From contig JALUYN010000693.1 in assembly GCA_027012915.1 (NCBI GenBank), forward strand, positions 1-5,166: 5,166 nt of DNA, given 5' to 3'. Position numbers and translations under genes: made by a program. Shown piece after piece: positions 1-5,166 of this stretch (the stretch's first letter is position 1; each line of letters starts with the position of its first letter). This stretch comes from Cellvibrionaceae bacterium. Its GTDB lineage: Bacteria; Pseudomonadota; Gammaproteobacteria; Pseudomonadales; Cellvibrionaceae. The notes under the pieces are model-generated. The model was not told where the DNA came from. It saw nothing but the letters and a program-made list of their open reading frames with translations, and ran no database searches.

Positions 1-7
1 GTCGCTC

Positions 8-51
8 GTTTAGAACCACTAAACTCGCTTCTCGCGCCTAGATTGGCGCGA
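8..51. repeat. Two short adjacent hairpins at the left edge
   Basis: Two small perfect inverted repeats lie in tandem. The first is GTTTAG/CTAAAC (8-13 and 19-24, 5-nt loop). The second is TCGCGCC/GGCGCGA (32-38 and 45-51, 6-nt loop). The second is GC-rich and followed by only three T residues, so it could be a weak terminator for a gene lying left of the window, but no gene end is visible to support that. I see no open reading frame in bases 1-148 that deserves a gene call. Confidence 0.35.
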
Positions 52-61
52 TTTGAGACGC

Positions 62-107
62 AACAGAAGCATCAGAATTAGTGTTAACAGGCCCTAAAGC
101 TTCTGTT
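62..107. repeat. 9-bp inverted repeat upstream of the chemoreceptor gene
   Basis: AACAGAAGC at 62-70 is exactly complementary to GCTTCTGTT at 99-107, with 28 nt between. The right arm overlaps the spacer of the candidate sigma28 promoter. It could be a regulator site or chance. Its only support is the perfect match of the arms. Confidence 0.3.
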
Positions 108-120
108 CACTGGTCGATAG
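95..120 (+). promoter_or_regulatory. Candidate sigma28 (FliA-type) promoter of the chemoreceptor gene
   Basis: TAAAG at 95-99 resembles the sigma28 -35 element. GTCGATAG at 113-120 matches the GCCGATAA -10 element at six of eight positions. The gap between TAAA and the -10 octamer is 14 nt, one shorter than the usual 15. Transcription would begin near 127, leaving a leader of about 55 nt before the ATG at 182. Chemoreceptor genes of flagellated gammaproteobacteria are commonly in the FliA regulon, which is the contextual reason to favour this reading. Confidence 0.45.
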
Positions 121-170
121 CCTTTATTGAACTATTGTTAAACGATCTGTGCTACAAAAGAACAAGAACA

Positions 171-176
171 GGAAGG
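171..176 (+). promoter_or_regulatory. Ribosome binding site that sets the chemoreceptor start
   Basis: GGAAGG ends 5 nt before the ATG at 182. A longer in-frame reading from GTG at 149 is possible, but it has no comparable purine-rich site and adds a basic 11-residue extension before TM1. The ATG at 182 is therefore preferred. Confidence 0.75.
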
Positions 177-181
177 TGGGC

Positions 182-2293
182 ATGAAAACTTCGCTGGTGT
201 GGAAAATTGCCGTTCCAGTGGCGGTGTTATTGGCAGTAATTCTGGTGTTGCAAGTGGTGATCAGTACAGTGCTGATCAATGATACCTCTCAGCGCATTGA
301 AAGCACGGTTGAGCCGCGCCTGCGGGGCATGGCCAACAGCACAATGAGTGCCAGTGCTGAAGAGCAGCAAATTCGCATCGAAGACTTGTTTCGCAATATC
401 GTGGTTGATGTTAACACCTATAGTCACGACATCGATTTCTTGCGTAAACAGTTTCGACAGCTGTTTCTACCCAGCGATGATGTTCGCTATATATTGAATC
501 AGTATCTTCAGGGTGCGCTGAAGAACAATCCCGACGTGCTGGGTTTGTATGTGGTGTTTCTGCCGAACATGCTGGATGGAGCTGACAGCGATCACCTGGA
601 CGATCCGGATGTGGCCTCCAATGAAACTGGCCGCTTCTCGGTTTACTGGGCCAGAGAGGCCAATGGCGAGTTGGTGCAGGATGTGATGAGTGAAGAGGAG
701 CTTAATGACACCTCTCTCACCAGCAGTGGCACCCCGTATAACAGTTGGTATAGCTGCCCCTTGGAAAGTAAGAGACTGTGCCTTCTCGAACCCTACGTGG
801 ACCAGGTCGACGAACAAGATGTATTAATGACCTCTGTGGCCGCTCCTCTGGTGTTTGGTGACCGGGTGGTGGGCGTGCTCGGCGTTGATTTGGCTCTCAA
901 CAGTCTGCAAACCATGGCCGAGAAAAGTGCCAGACAGTTGGCTCTGGGAAGCGGCAATATCAGTCTTATCTCAAATACCGGCTTTCTCGCCAGTCATAGC
1001 AGCGACGGTAAAAGCCTGGGTAAGCCTCACAGCGATCATATCGACGCTTCGGTGGAGCTTAACAGCAGCCAAGAGTATACAAACGACTCGCACTTTATGT
1101 TGACCCGTGCGGTGAATATGGCCGGTGTCACTACCTGGACCCTTTATGTAGAGGTGCCCCTGAGCTATATCGAAGGCCAGGTGGCTGAAGTGTTGGGGAT
1201 TGTTAGTGAGGGCAAGAGCAATCAGATTATGGGGGTCTCAGTAGCGGGCTTTATCGTTGGCGGCCTTGGGTTGGTGATCGTGGTACTGCTCGCGATCCGC
1301 ATCAATCGTCCCATCAGAGAGGTATCCGCAGCGCTGGAAGACATCGCCACGGGGGAAGGGGACCTGACTCGTCGTATTACGGTTAAGAGTCAGGATGAAG
1401 TGGGAGTTCTGGCCGGCTATTTCAATCAGTTTGTAGAGCAACTGGCTGGTATTATTCGCCTGCTGGGGGAATCCATACAGGCCTCCCGTTCCACCGCCAA
1501 TCAGGCCAACAGCCTGGCTGAAGAGACCAGTCGCGGTATGAGCGAACAGCAGGAAAGCGTGATTATGGTGGCTACCGCTTCTGAAGAAATGAGCCAGACC
1601 GCGGCTGAGGTGGCATCCAGCGCGGCTCAGGCGGCGAGTGCGTCCAGTATTGCAGAAGACGCTACTGAGCAGGGGCGGGCTGTAGTGAGGACAACCACCG
1701 AAAATATCACCACTTTGGCGGGCAAGATGAAGGACTCCATGCCCATCGTTGAACAATTGTCGTCAGACAGTGAGAACATCGCAGCGGTGCTGCAGGTAAT
1801 TCGCTCTATTGCCGAGCAAACCAATCTGCTGGCTCTCAATGCAGCTATTGAAGCCGCGCGCGCAGGTGAGCAAGGGCGTGGCTTTGCAGTTGTCGCCGAT
1901 GAGGTACGTGGCCTGGCAGGGCGCACGGCTCAGTCGGTCGAGGAAATCGAAGGCGTGATCGCCCAGTTGCAGAAGGCCACCGGCGAGGTGGTAGTGGCCA
2001 TGCAGGAGAGCTCGGAAATGGCTGCCGATTACTCTACTCAGGTACAACAGGCCATGGAAGCGCTGGATAAAATCGGCTCGTCCATTTCAGAGATCAACAT
2101 GATGTCTACACAGATTGCGACGGCTGCGGAGGAGCAGAGTAGCGTGGCCGAGGAGATCAACCGCAATGTTCAGTCGATTCGCGGTGTAACAGATGAAGTG
2201 GCAGAGAACGCCAATCGTTCTGCAGAGCTCAGTCAGCAGATTAACCATCAGTCGGAGCAACAGCAGCAGTTAATCGGACAATTTAAGTACTAA
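182..2293 (+). CDS. Methyl-accepting chemotaxis protein with periplasmic double-Cache sensor
   Basis: This is a transmembrane chemoreceptor that would bind a small ligand in the periplasm and control CheA through CheW at the cell pole. The 703-residue reading shows TM1 at about 8-32, a sensor at about 35-345, TM2 at about 350-372, HAMP at about 373-425 (RINRPI near its start, DEVG near its end), and a long signalling coiled coil to the C-terminus. The sensor has the dCache hallmarks: SWY at 188-190, EPYVD at 203-207, GVLGVD at 231-236 and a late W-x-x-Y-V-E-V-P strand near 319-326. The signalling hairpin tip is the highly conserved [20 protein letters not shown] at 545-564, running on through [10 protein letters not shown]. 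Typical methylation helices lie near 465-480 and 646-662. The C-terminus (QLIGQFKY) lacks the NWETF-like CheR tether. Two sensor cysteines (192, 200) could form a disulfide. The ligand is unknown. An Asn sits where amino-acid-binding dCache receptors have Arg (two before the Trp), so canonical amino-acid sensing is not supported. The gene stands alone, with its own terminator. Confidence 0.95.
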   Translation: MKTSLVWKIAVPVAVLLAVILVLQVVISTVLINDTSQRIESTVEPRLRGMANSTMSASAEEQQIRIEDLFRNIVVDVNTYSHDIDFLRKQFRQLFLPSDDVRYILNQYLQGALKNNPDVLGLYVVFLPNMLDGADSDHLDDPDVASNETGRFSVYWAREANGELVQDVMSEEELNDTSLTSSGTPYNSWYSCPLESKRLCLLEPYVDQVDEQDVLMTSVAAPLVFGDRVVGVLGVDLALNSLQTMAEKSARQLALGSGNISLISNTGFLASHSSDGKSLGKPHSDHIDASVELNSSQEYTNDSHFMLTRAVNMAGVTTWTLYVEVPLSYIEGQVAEVLGIVSEGKSNQIMGVSVAGFIVGGLGLVIVVLLAIRINRPIREVSAALEDIATGEGDLTRRITVKSQDEVGVLAGYFNQFVEQLAGIIRLLGESIQASRSTANQANSLAEETSRGMSEQQESVIMVATASEEMSQTAAEVASSAAQAASASSIAEDATEQGRAVVRTTTENITTLAGKMKDSMPIVEQLSSDSENIAAVLQVIRSIAEQTNLLALNAAIEAARAGEQGRGFAVVADEVRGLAGRTAQSVEEIEGVIAQLQKATGEVVVAMQESSEMAADYSTQVQQAMEALDKIGSSISEINMMSTQIATAAEEQSSVAEEINRNVQSIRGVTDEVAENANRSAELSQQINHQSEQQQQLIGQFKY

Positions 2294-2339
2294 TTGAATT
2301 CAATCTGGGTCGACTCGCAATGAGATCGGCGTTTTAAGG

Positions 2340-2372
2340 TGGTGCACCGCGATTGGCGGTGCACCATTTTTT
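2340..2372 (+). terminator. Rho-independent terminator of the chemoreceptor gene
   Basis: There is a perfect 11-bp stem (TGGTGCACCGC at 2340-2350, GCGGTGCACCA at 2356-2366) with a GATTG loop, followed immediately by six T residues (2367-2372). It lies 46 nt after the stop codon. It separates the receptor transcript from the nitrate-transport unit downstream. The stem also contains TGCACC/GGTGCA half-sites resembling NtrC-binding arms. Confidence 0.92.
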
Positions 2373-2405
2373 ATATTTCCCATTTTTTCATCATTGATAT
2401 TTTTT

Positions 2406-2441
2406 GGTGCATGCACTTTTTGTGCTCACAGTTAATGCACC
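2406..2441. promoter_or_regulatory. Cluster of NtrC-like half-sites (candidate enhancer)
   Basis: Four GTGC/TGCAC half-sites lie within 36 bp: GGTGCA at 2406-2411, TGCAC at 2412-2416, GTGCT at 2422-2426 and TGCACC at 2436-2441. The first two form the perfect palindrome GTGCATGCAC. NtrC normally binds TGCACC-N5-GGTGCA dyads. The closest inward pair here (2412-2426) is 2 bp shorter than that, so the match is in half-site content and not in exact spacing. The cluster centre is about 130 bp upstream of the predicted start of the sigma54 promoter, a usual enhancer distance. Confidence 0.45.
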
Positions 2442-2470
2442 CAAAAATAATTCTTCGTTAAAAATTCGAT

Positions 2471-2511
2471 CAAAACTGGCGCCGTTTTGGGGCAGAAATT
2501 TAATTTTCCCC
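2471..2511. promoter_or_regulatory. Two consecutive interrupted dyads upstream of the nrt promoter
   Basis: CAAAAC at 2471-2476 and GTTTTG at 2484-2489 flank a central GGCGCC palindrome (2478-2483). Directly after, GGGG at 2489-2492 and CCCC at 2508-2511 bracket an AT-rich core. Both lie between the NtrC-like cluster and the -24/-12 promoter, where an operator or a bending-protein site would fit. I do not recognise either as the site of a named regulator. No good IHF consensus was found in this stretch. Confidence 0.3.
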
Positions 2512-2524
2512 GGTTGTTATGGAT

Positions 2525-2541
2525 CTGGCACACCCTGTGCA
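2525..2541 (+). promoter_or_regulatory. Sigma54 (RpoN) -24/-12 promoter of the nrt operon
   Basis: The 17-mer CTGGCACACCCTGTGCA fits the RpoN consensus (YTGGCACR-N4-TTGCW) with a single mismatch, G for T at 2537. The invariant GG (2527-2528) and GC (2539-2540) are separated by exactly 10 nt. Transcription should start near 2552, about 120 nt before nrtA. RpoN with NtrC commonly drives nitrate-assimilation genes in Proteobacteria, which agrees with the genes that follow. The match is strong by inspection; use in vivo is inferred. Confidence 0.75.
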
Positions 2542-2551
2542 ATACCTCTAT

Positions 2552-2673
2552 CAAACAAGAAAACACGCTCAGATTTTTTGCGACAGTTTTCTAAAAGACT
2601 TCGACTTATTTGGCGCACACCAGAATCAGTGATGTGACCGAATCAGAAATTAAAAGCAAACGAGGAGTGATCC
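2552..2673 (+). promoter_or_regulatory. Predicted 5' leader of the nrt transcript
   Basis: This is the stretch between the predicted start of transcription and the nrtA ATG. It opens with a hairpin: AGAAAAC (2558-2564) pairs with GTTTTCT (2586-2592), and inner CGC (2566-2568) pairs with GCG (2580-2582). A 7-bp direct repeat, GAATCAG, occurs at 2623-2629 and 2640-2646. GAGGAG at 2662-2667 is the ribosome binding site, 6 nt before the ATG. Nitrate-assimilation leaders of some Proteobacteria carry NasR/NasT (ANTAR) antitermination hairpins followed by a terminator. I see no GC-rich hairpin with a T tract here, so that mechanism is not supported. A reading frame at 2404-2637 crosses this region but is judged non-coding. 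Confidence 0.4.
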
Positions 2674-4047
2674 ATGAAGTGGTTTAAATCAGTAAAAGTA
2701 GCGGCCTTTGCCTCCGTAGTGGGGTTCAGCGCTAGCTTCAGTCTGGCTCAGGCTGAAGAGCTTGGTTACCCGGAAAAAGAAGAACTGACGTTCGGATTTA
2801 TTAAGCTCACCGATATGGCTCCAATCGCCATTGCCTATGAAAACGGGTACTTTGAAGACGAGGGGCTGTACGTCACCATCGAAGCACAAGCCAACTGGAA
2901 AGTTCTGTTGGATGGCGTGATTGACGGTCGTCTGGACGGTGCGCATATGCTGGCTGGTCAACCTATTGCCGCCACCATGGGCTTTGGTACTCAGGCACAT
3001 ATCATTACGCCTTTTTCTATGGATTTGAACGGCAACGGCATTACCGTTTCTAACGAAATCTGGGAAGAAATGAAGCCGAATATTCCAAAGATGGATGACG
3101 GTCGCCCAGTTCACCCGATTAAAGCCGACGCGCTGAAGCCGGTTGTTGAAAAGTACAAAGCCGAAGGCAAGCCTTTCAACATGGGTATGGTATTCCCAGT
3201 TTCTACCCACAACTATGAATTGCGTTACTGGCTCGCCGCCGGTGGTATTCACCCTGGATACTACGCGCCGCACAAAGGTGATACTTCAGGAAAAATCGAT
3301 GCAGATGCGCTGTTGTCGGTAACCCCACCACCGCAAATGCCCGCGACTCTGGAAGCAGGCACTATCTACGGTTACTGCGTGGGCGAACCTTGGAACCAGC
3401 AGGCAGTATTTAAAGGTATCGGCGTACCCGTTGTAACTGACTACGAAATTTGGAAAGACAACCCCGAAAAAGTATTCGGTATCACCGCAGAGTTCGCTGA
3501 GAAATATCCAAATACAACTATCCGTCTGACTCGTGCTTTGATTCGCGCGGCCAAGTGGTTGGATGAAAACGACAATGCCAACCGTCCTGCGGCTGTGAAG
3601 ATCCTGTCTCAGTCAAACTACGTGGGTGCTGACTACGACGTTATCGCCAACAGCATGACCGGTACCTTCGAGTACGAAAAAGGTGACAAGCGTGAAGTGC
3701 CTGATTTCAACGTATTTTTCCGCTACAACGCTACCTACCCGTACTACTCCGATGCGATTTGGTACATGACGCAAATGCGCCGCTGGGGTCAAATTTCTGA
3801 AGACAAGAGTGACGATTGGTACAAAGATCTGGCTGCCAAGGTTTACCGCCCTGACATCTATATGAAAGCTGCGGAGTCTCTGGTTGCCGAAGGTCTGGCC
3901 AATGCTGAAGACTTCCCCGCGAGCGATGAAGATGGTTTCCGCGATCCTCAGACTCACTTTATCGATGGCATCGTTTACGACGGTACTAAGCCTAACGCCT
4001 ACATCGACAAGTTCTCTATCGGTCTGAAATCCGGCGACAAAATCTAA
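2674..4047 (+). CDS. nrtA: Periplasmic nitrate/nitrite-binding protein of ABC importer
   Basis: NrtA-type solute-binding protein (NrtA/NasF/CmpA family) that captures nitrate or nitrite in the periplasm and hands it to the NrtB permease. The 457-residue length is typical. Residues 1-27 form a classical signal peptide (KWFKSVK basic start, hydrophobic core, AQA before EE), with no lipobox cysteine, unlike cyanobacterial NrtA. Family blocks in order: [20 protein letters not shown] (41-60), NWKVLLDG (74-81), [12 protein letters not shown] (88-99), [16 protein letters not shown] (177-192), GYCVGEPWN (233-241) and NPEKVFGI (263-270). By motif alignment from memory to cyanobacterial NrtA, Trp75, His179 and Lys266 match the nitrate-contacting Trp, His and Lys. 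His and Lys favour nitrate over the bicarbonate-binding CmpA type. Asn121 (LNGNGITVS) appears to stand where NrtA has Gln. GAGGAG 6 nt upstream fixes the ATG. It is the first gene of the operon, behind a sigma54-type promoter. Confidence 0.93.
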   Translation: MKWFKSVKVAAFASVVGFSASFSLAQAEELGYPEKEELTFGFIKLTDMAPIAIAYENGYFEDEGLYVTIEAQANWKVLLDGVIDGRLDGAHMLAGQPIAATMGFGTQAHIITPFSMDLNGNGITVSNEIWEEMKPNIPKMDDGRPVHPIKADALKPVVEKYKAEGKPFNMGMVFPVSTHNYELRYWLAAGGIHPGYYAPHKGDTSGKIDADALLSVTPPPQMPATLEAGTIYGYCVGEPWNQQAVFKGIGVPVVTDYEIWKDNPEKVFGITAEFAEKYPNTTIRLTRALIRAAKWLDENDNANRPAAVKILSQSNYVGADYDVIANSMTGTFEYEKGDKREVPDFNVFFRYNATYPYYSDAIWYMTQMRRWGQISEDKSDDWYKDLAAKVYRPDIYMKAAESLVAEGLANAEDFPASDEDGFRDPQTHFIDGIVYDGTKPNAYIDKFSIGLKSGDKI

Positions 4048-4054
4048 CTCAGAG

Positions 4055-4130
4055 TGTTGGGCTTCGCCAAGGCTCAACCCAACCTACGGAACCATATCGT
4101 AGGTTGGGTTGAGCGAAGTGAAGCCCAACA
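4055..4130. repeat. 76-nt imperfect inverted repeat (REP/MITE-like) between nrtA and nrtB
   Basis: The left arm (4055-4088) and right arm (4098-4130) are complementary over 11 bp at the base (TGTTGGGCTTC with GAAGCCCAACA) and 16 bp at the top (CTCAACCCAACCTACG with its complement). An unpaired 7-by-6-nt internal loop separates these two stems, and the terminal loop is 9 nt (4089-4097). The GTTGGGCTTCGC/CCAACCTACG wording is that of small interspersed repeats I recall from many proteobacterial and other genomes. It starts 7 nt after the nrtA stop and ends 58 nt before nrtB. There is no T tract, so it is not a classical terminator. As RNA it would form a stable stem that could protect the nrtA 3' end. 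Confidence 0.88.
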
Positions 4131-4188
4131 AAACCAACTCCAACATAAATACCTGAACATTTAACCCGACAGCTCTATAGGTCTCATC

Positions 4189-5166
4189 ATGTTAGCAACA
4201 GTTCTGTCCAATAAGTCTGACAACTCTTCGGAGAATGTGTCAGCGTTCGCAGCGAAGTTCAGCGAGCTTGGCAAGCAAATTGCGATCCCCTTTATCGGTA
4301 TTCTGGTTTTCCTGTTTATCTGGTCCGTAGGGGCACAGAACATCGATACATCTCTGGGTAAATTCCCCGGGCCTGCCGCTGTCTGGGAACAAATGGGCTC
4401 GCTCTATGAAGAGCACAATGCTGAACGCGCCAAAGAAGAAGCCTTTTACGAGCGCCAGGAAAAACGCAATGCGGCGCGTATGGAAAAAGACCCGGACTAC
4501 GTGCCAAAGATCCGCGCCTATACCGGTAAGGAAACTTTCCTGGACCAAATCTTTACCAGCCTGATTACCGTCATGAGTGGTTTCCTGCTGGCTGCCGCTG
4601 CGGCTATCCCGCTGGGAATTGCCATCGGTTTGAGCAAGACACTCAACACTGCGGTAAACCCGATAATTCAAATTTTTAAACCCGTATCGCCCTTGGCCTG
4701 GTTGCCTCTGGTAACCATGGTAGTGAGTGCTCTTTACGCAACTCCCGATCCCCTGGTTCCCAAATCATTCTTGAACTCCATGATCACCGTTACCTTGTGT
4801 TGCGTATGGCCCATGGTTATCAACACCGCAGTTGGCGTGGCTGGTATCGATAAAGATCTGGTGAATGTATCCAAAGTACTGCGCCTGCCTGCTCTGAAAC
4901 ATGTTCAGAAAATTGTACTGCCAGCGTCCGTACCCATGATCTTTACCGGTATGCGTTTGTCATTGGGTGTTGCCTGGATGGTATTGATCGCCGCAGAAAT
5001 GTTGGCGCAAAACCCGGGCCTTGGAAAATTCGTTTGGGACGAATTCCAAAACGGCAGCTCCGACTCCCTCAGCCGGATTATGACCGCAGTTATTGTCATC
5101 GGCTTTATTGGCTTCTTGTTGGACCGCGGCATGTTGCAACTGCAACGCATTATGTCCTGGGACAAG
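4189..5166 (+). CDS. nrtB: Nitrate/nitrite ABC transporter permease, 3' end outside window
   Basis: Inner-membrane permease of the nitrate importer (NrtB/SsuC-like BPD_transp_1 family). It receives substrate from NrtA and is energised by an ATPase expected downstream. The frame is open from ATG 4189 to the window edge (326 codons). An in-frame stop at 4162 and no other good start support this ATG, although the Shine-Dalgarno match is weak (AGGT at 4179-4182). TM1 is at about 31-49. A charged loop follows (about 51-115, rich in Glu, Lys and Arg). Five further hydrophobic segments lie near 122-148, 165-183, 195-217, 255-272 and 296-312. The family blocks KPVSPLAWLPLVTMVVSA (164-181) and the EAA-like loop NVSKVLRLPALKHVQKIVLP (226-245) are clear; the latter should dock the ATPase. 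The sequence near the edge (LQRIMSWDK) looks like the C-terminus, so only a few codons may be missing. It is very probably cotranscribed with nrtA across the hairpin element. Confidence 0.92.
   Translation, partial: MLATVLSNKSDNSSENVSAFAAKFSELGKQIAIPFIGILVFLFIWSVGAQNIDTSLGKFPGPAAVWEQMGSLYEEHNAERAKEEAFYERQEKRNAARMEKDPDYVPKIRAYTGKETFLDQIFTSLITVMSGFLLAAAAAIPLGIAIGLSKTLNTAVNPIIQIFKPVSPLAWLPLVTMVVSALYATPDPLVPKSFLNSMITVTLCCVWPMVINTAVGVAGIDKDLVNVSKVLRLPALKHVQKIVLPASVPMIFTGMRLSLGVAWMVLIAAEMLAQNPGLGKFVWDEFQNGSSDSLSRIMTAVIVIGFIGFLLDRGMLQLQRIMSWDK

Noticed and set aside
149..181. GTG at 149 as the chemoreceptor start
   Set aside because: It has no Shine-Dalgarno sequence, whereas GGAAGG is well placed for ATG 182, and TM1 begins naturally after that ATG.
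1238..1756. 172-codon minus-strand frame under the chemoreceptor
   Set aside because: It is antisense to the TM2/HAMP/signalling region, its translation is low-complexity and unlike any domain, and it has no promoter or ribosome site.
2543..2549. NarL/NarP-type heptamer TACCTCT near the predicted start
   Set aside because: It is a single heptamer matching a degenerate consensus, with no partner in 7-2-7 arrangement, and is expected by chance.
2404..2637. 77-codon open frame in the gap before nrtA, starting at TTG
   Set aside because: It has no ribosome binding site, starts within the NtrC-like cluster, runs across the sigma54 promoter, and its translation has no recognisable domain. It is best explained as chance in regulatory DNA.
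2552..2673. NasR/NasT-type (ANTAR) antitermination leader
   Set aside because: No paired hexaloop hairpins followed by a GC-rich terminator with T tract could be found between the predicted start and nrtA.
2689..3273. 194-codon minus-strand frame under nrtA
   Set aside because: It lies fully antisense to a clear family protein, with no recognisable domain. It is a shadow of nrtA codon structure.
4055..4130. The nrtA-nrtB hairpin as a rho-independent terminator ending the operon
   Set aside because: No T tract follows on the + strand, and nrtB is the functional partner of nrtA 58 nt later. Partial attenuation remains possible, but full termination is unlikely.

Overview
The window looks like part of a Gram-negative, motile, probably marine or aquatic gammaproteobacterial chromosome. 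The reasons are a Cache-type chemoreceptor, a periplasmic binding protein with a type I signal peptide instead of a lipobox, and a sigma54-type promoter ahead of nitrate-uptake genes. I cannot name the genus from sequence alone. All three genes are on the + strand.

Region 1 (1-181) is a non-coding leader with short inverted repeats and a candidate sigma28 (FliA-type) promoter. It precedes a complete chemoreceptor gene (182-2293) of about 703 residues: TM1, a periplasmic double-Cache sensor, TM2, HAMP, and a methyl-accepting signalling domain. The gene is closed by a strong intrinsic terminator (2340-2372), which makes it a separate transcription unit.

Region 2 (2373-2673) is about 300 bases of AT-rich regulatory DNA. 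It holds a cluster of NtrC-like TGCAC/GTGC half-sites, two consecutive interrupted dyads, and a near-consensus -24/-12 promoter (2525-2541). About 120 nt of predicted leader follow, starting with a small hairpin, and then a good ribosome binding site.

Region 3 (2674-5166) is the start of a nitrate/nitrite ABC importer operon. It contains the complete periplasmic binding protein NrtA (2674-4047), a 76-nt imperfect inverted-repeat element in the gap (4055-4130), and the permease NrtB (4189 to the window edge, open at its 3' end). The ATPase is expected just beyond the window. NrtA would capture nitrate in the periplasm and deliver it to NrtB for assimilation. The sigma54/NtrC-like upstream region suggests induction under nitrogen limitation. 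The hairpin between nrtA and nrtB is well placed to let the binding protein be made in excess over the permease.

I saw no RNA genes, CRISPR array, insertion sequence or phage genes. The coding content belongs to known families. The most interesting material is regulatory (the nrt upstream region and the intra-operon repeat) plus some family-level sequence departures in the receptor, NrtA and NrtB. I did not find evidence of a wholly new system.
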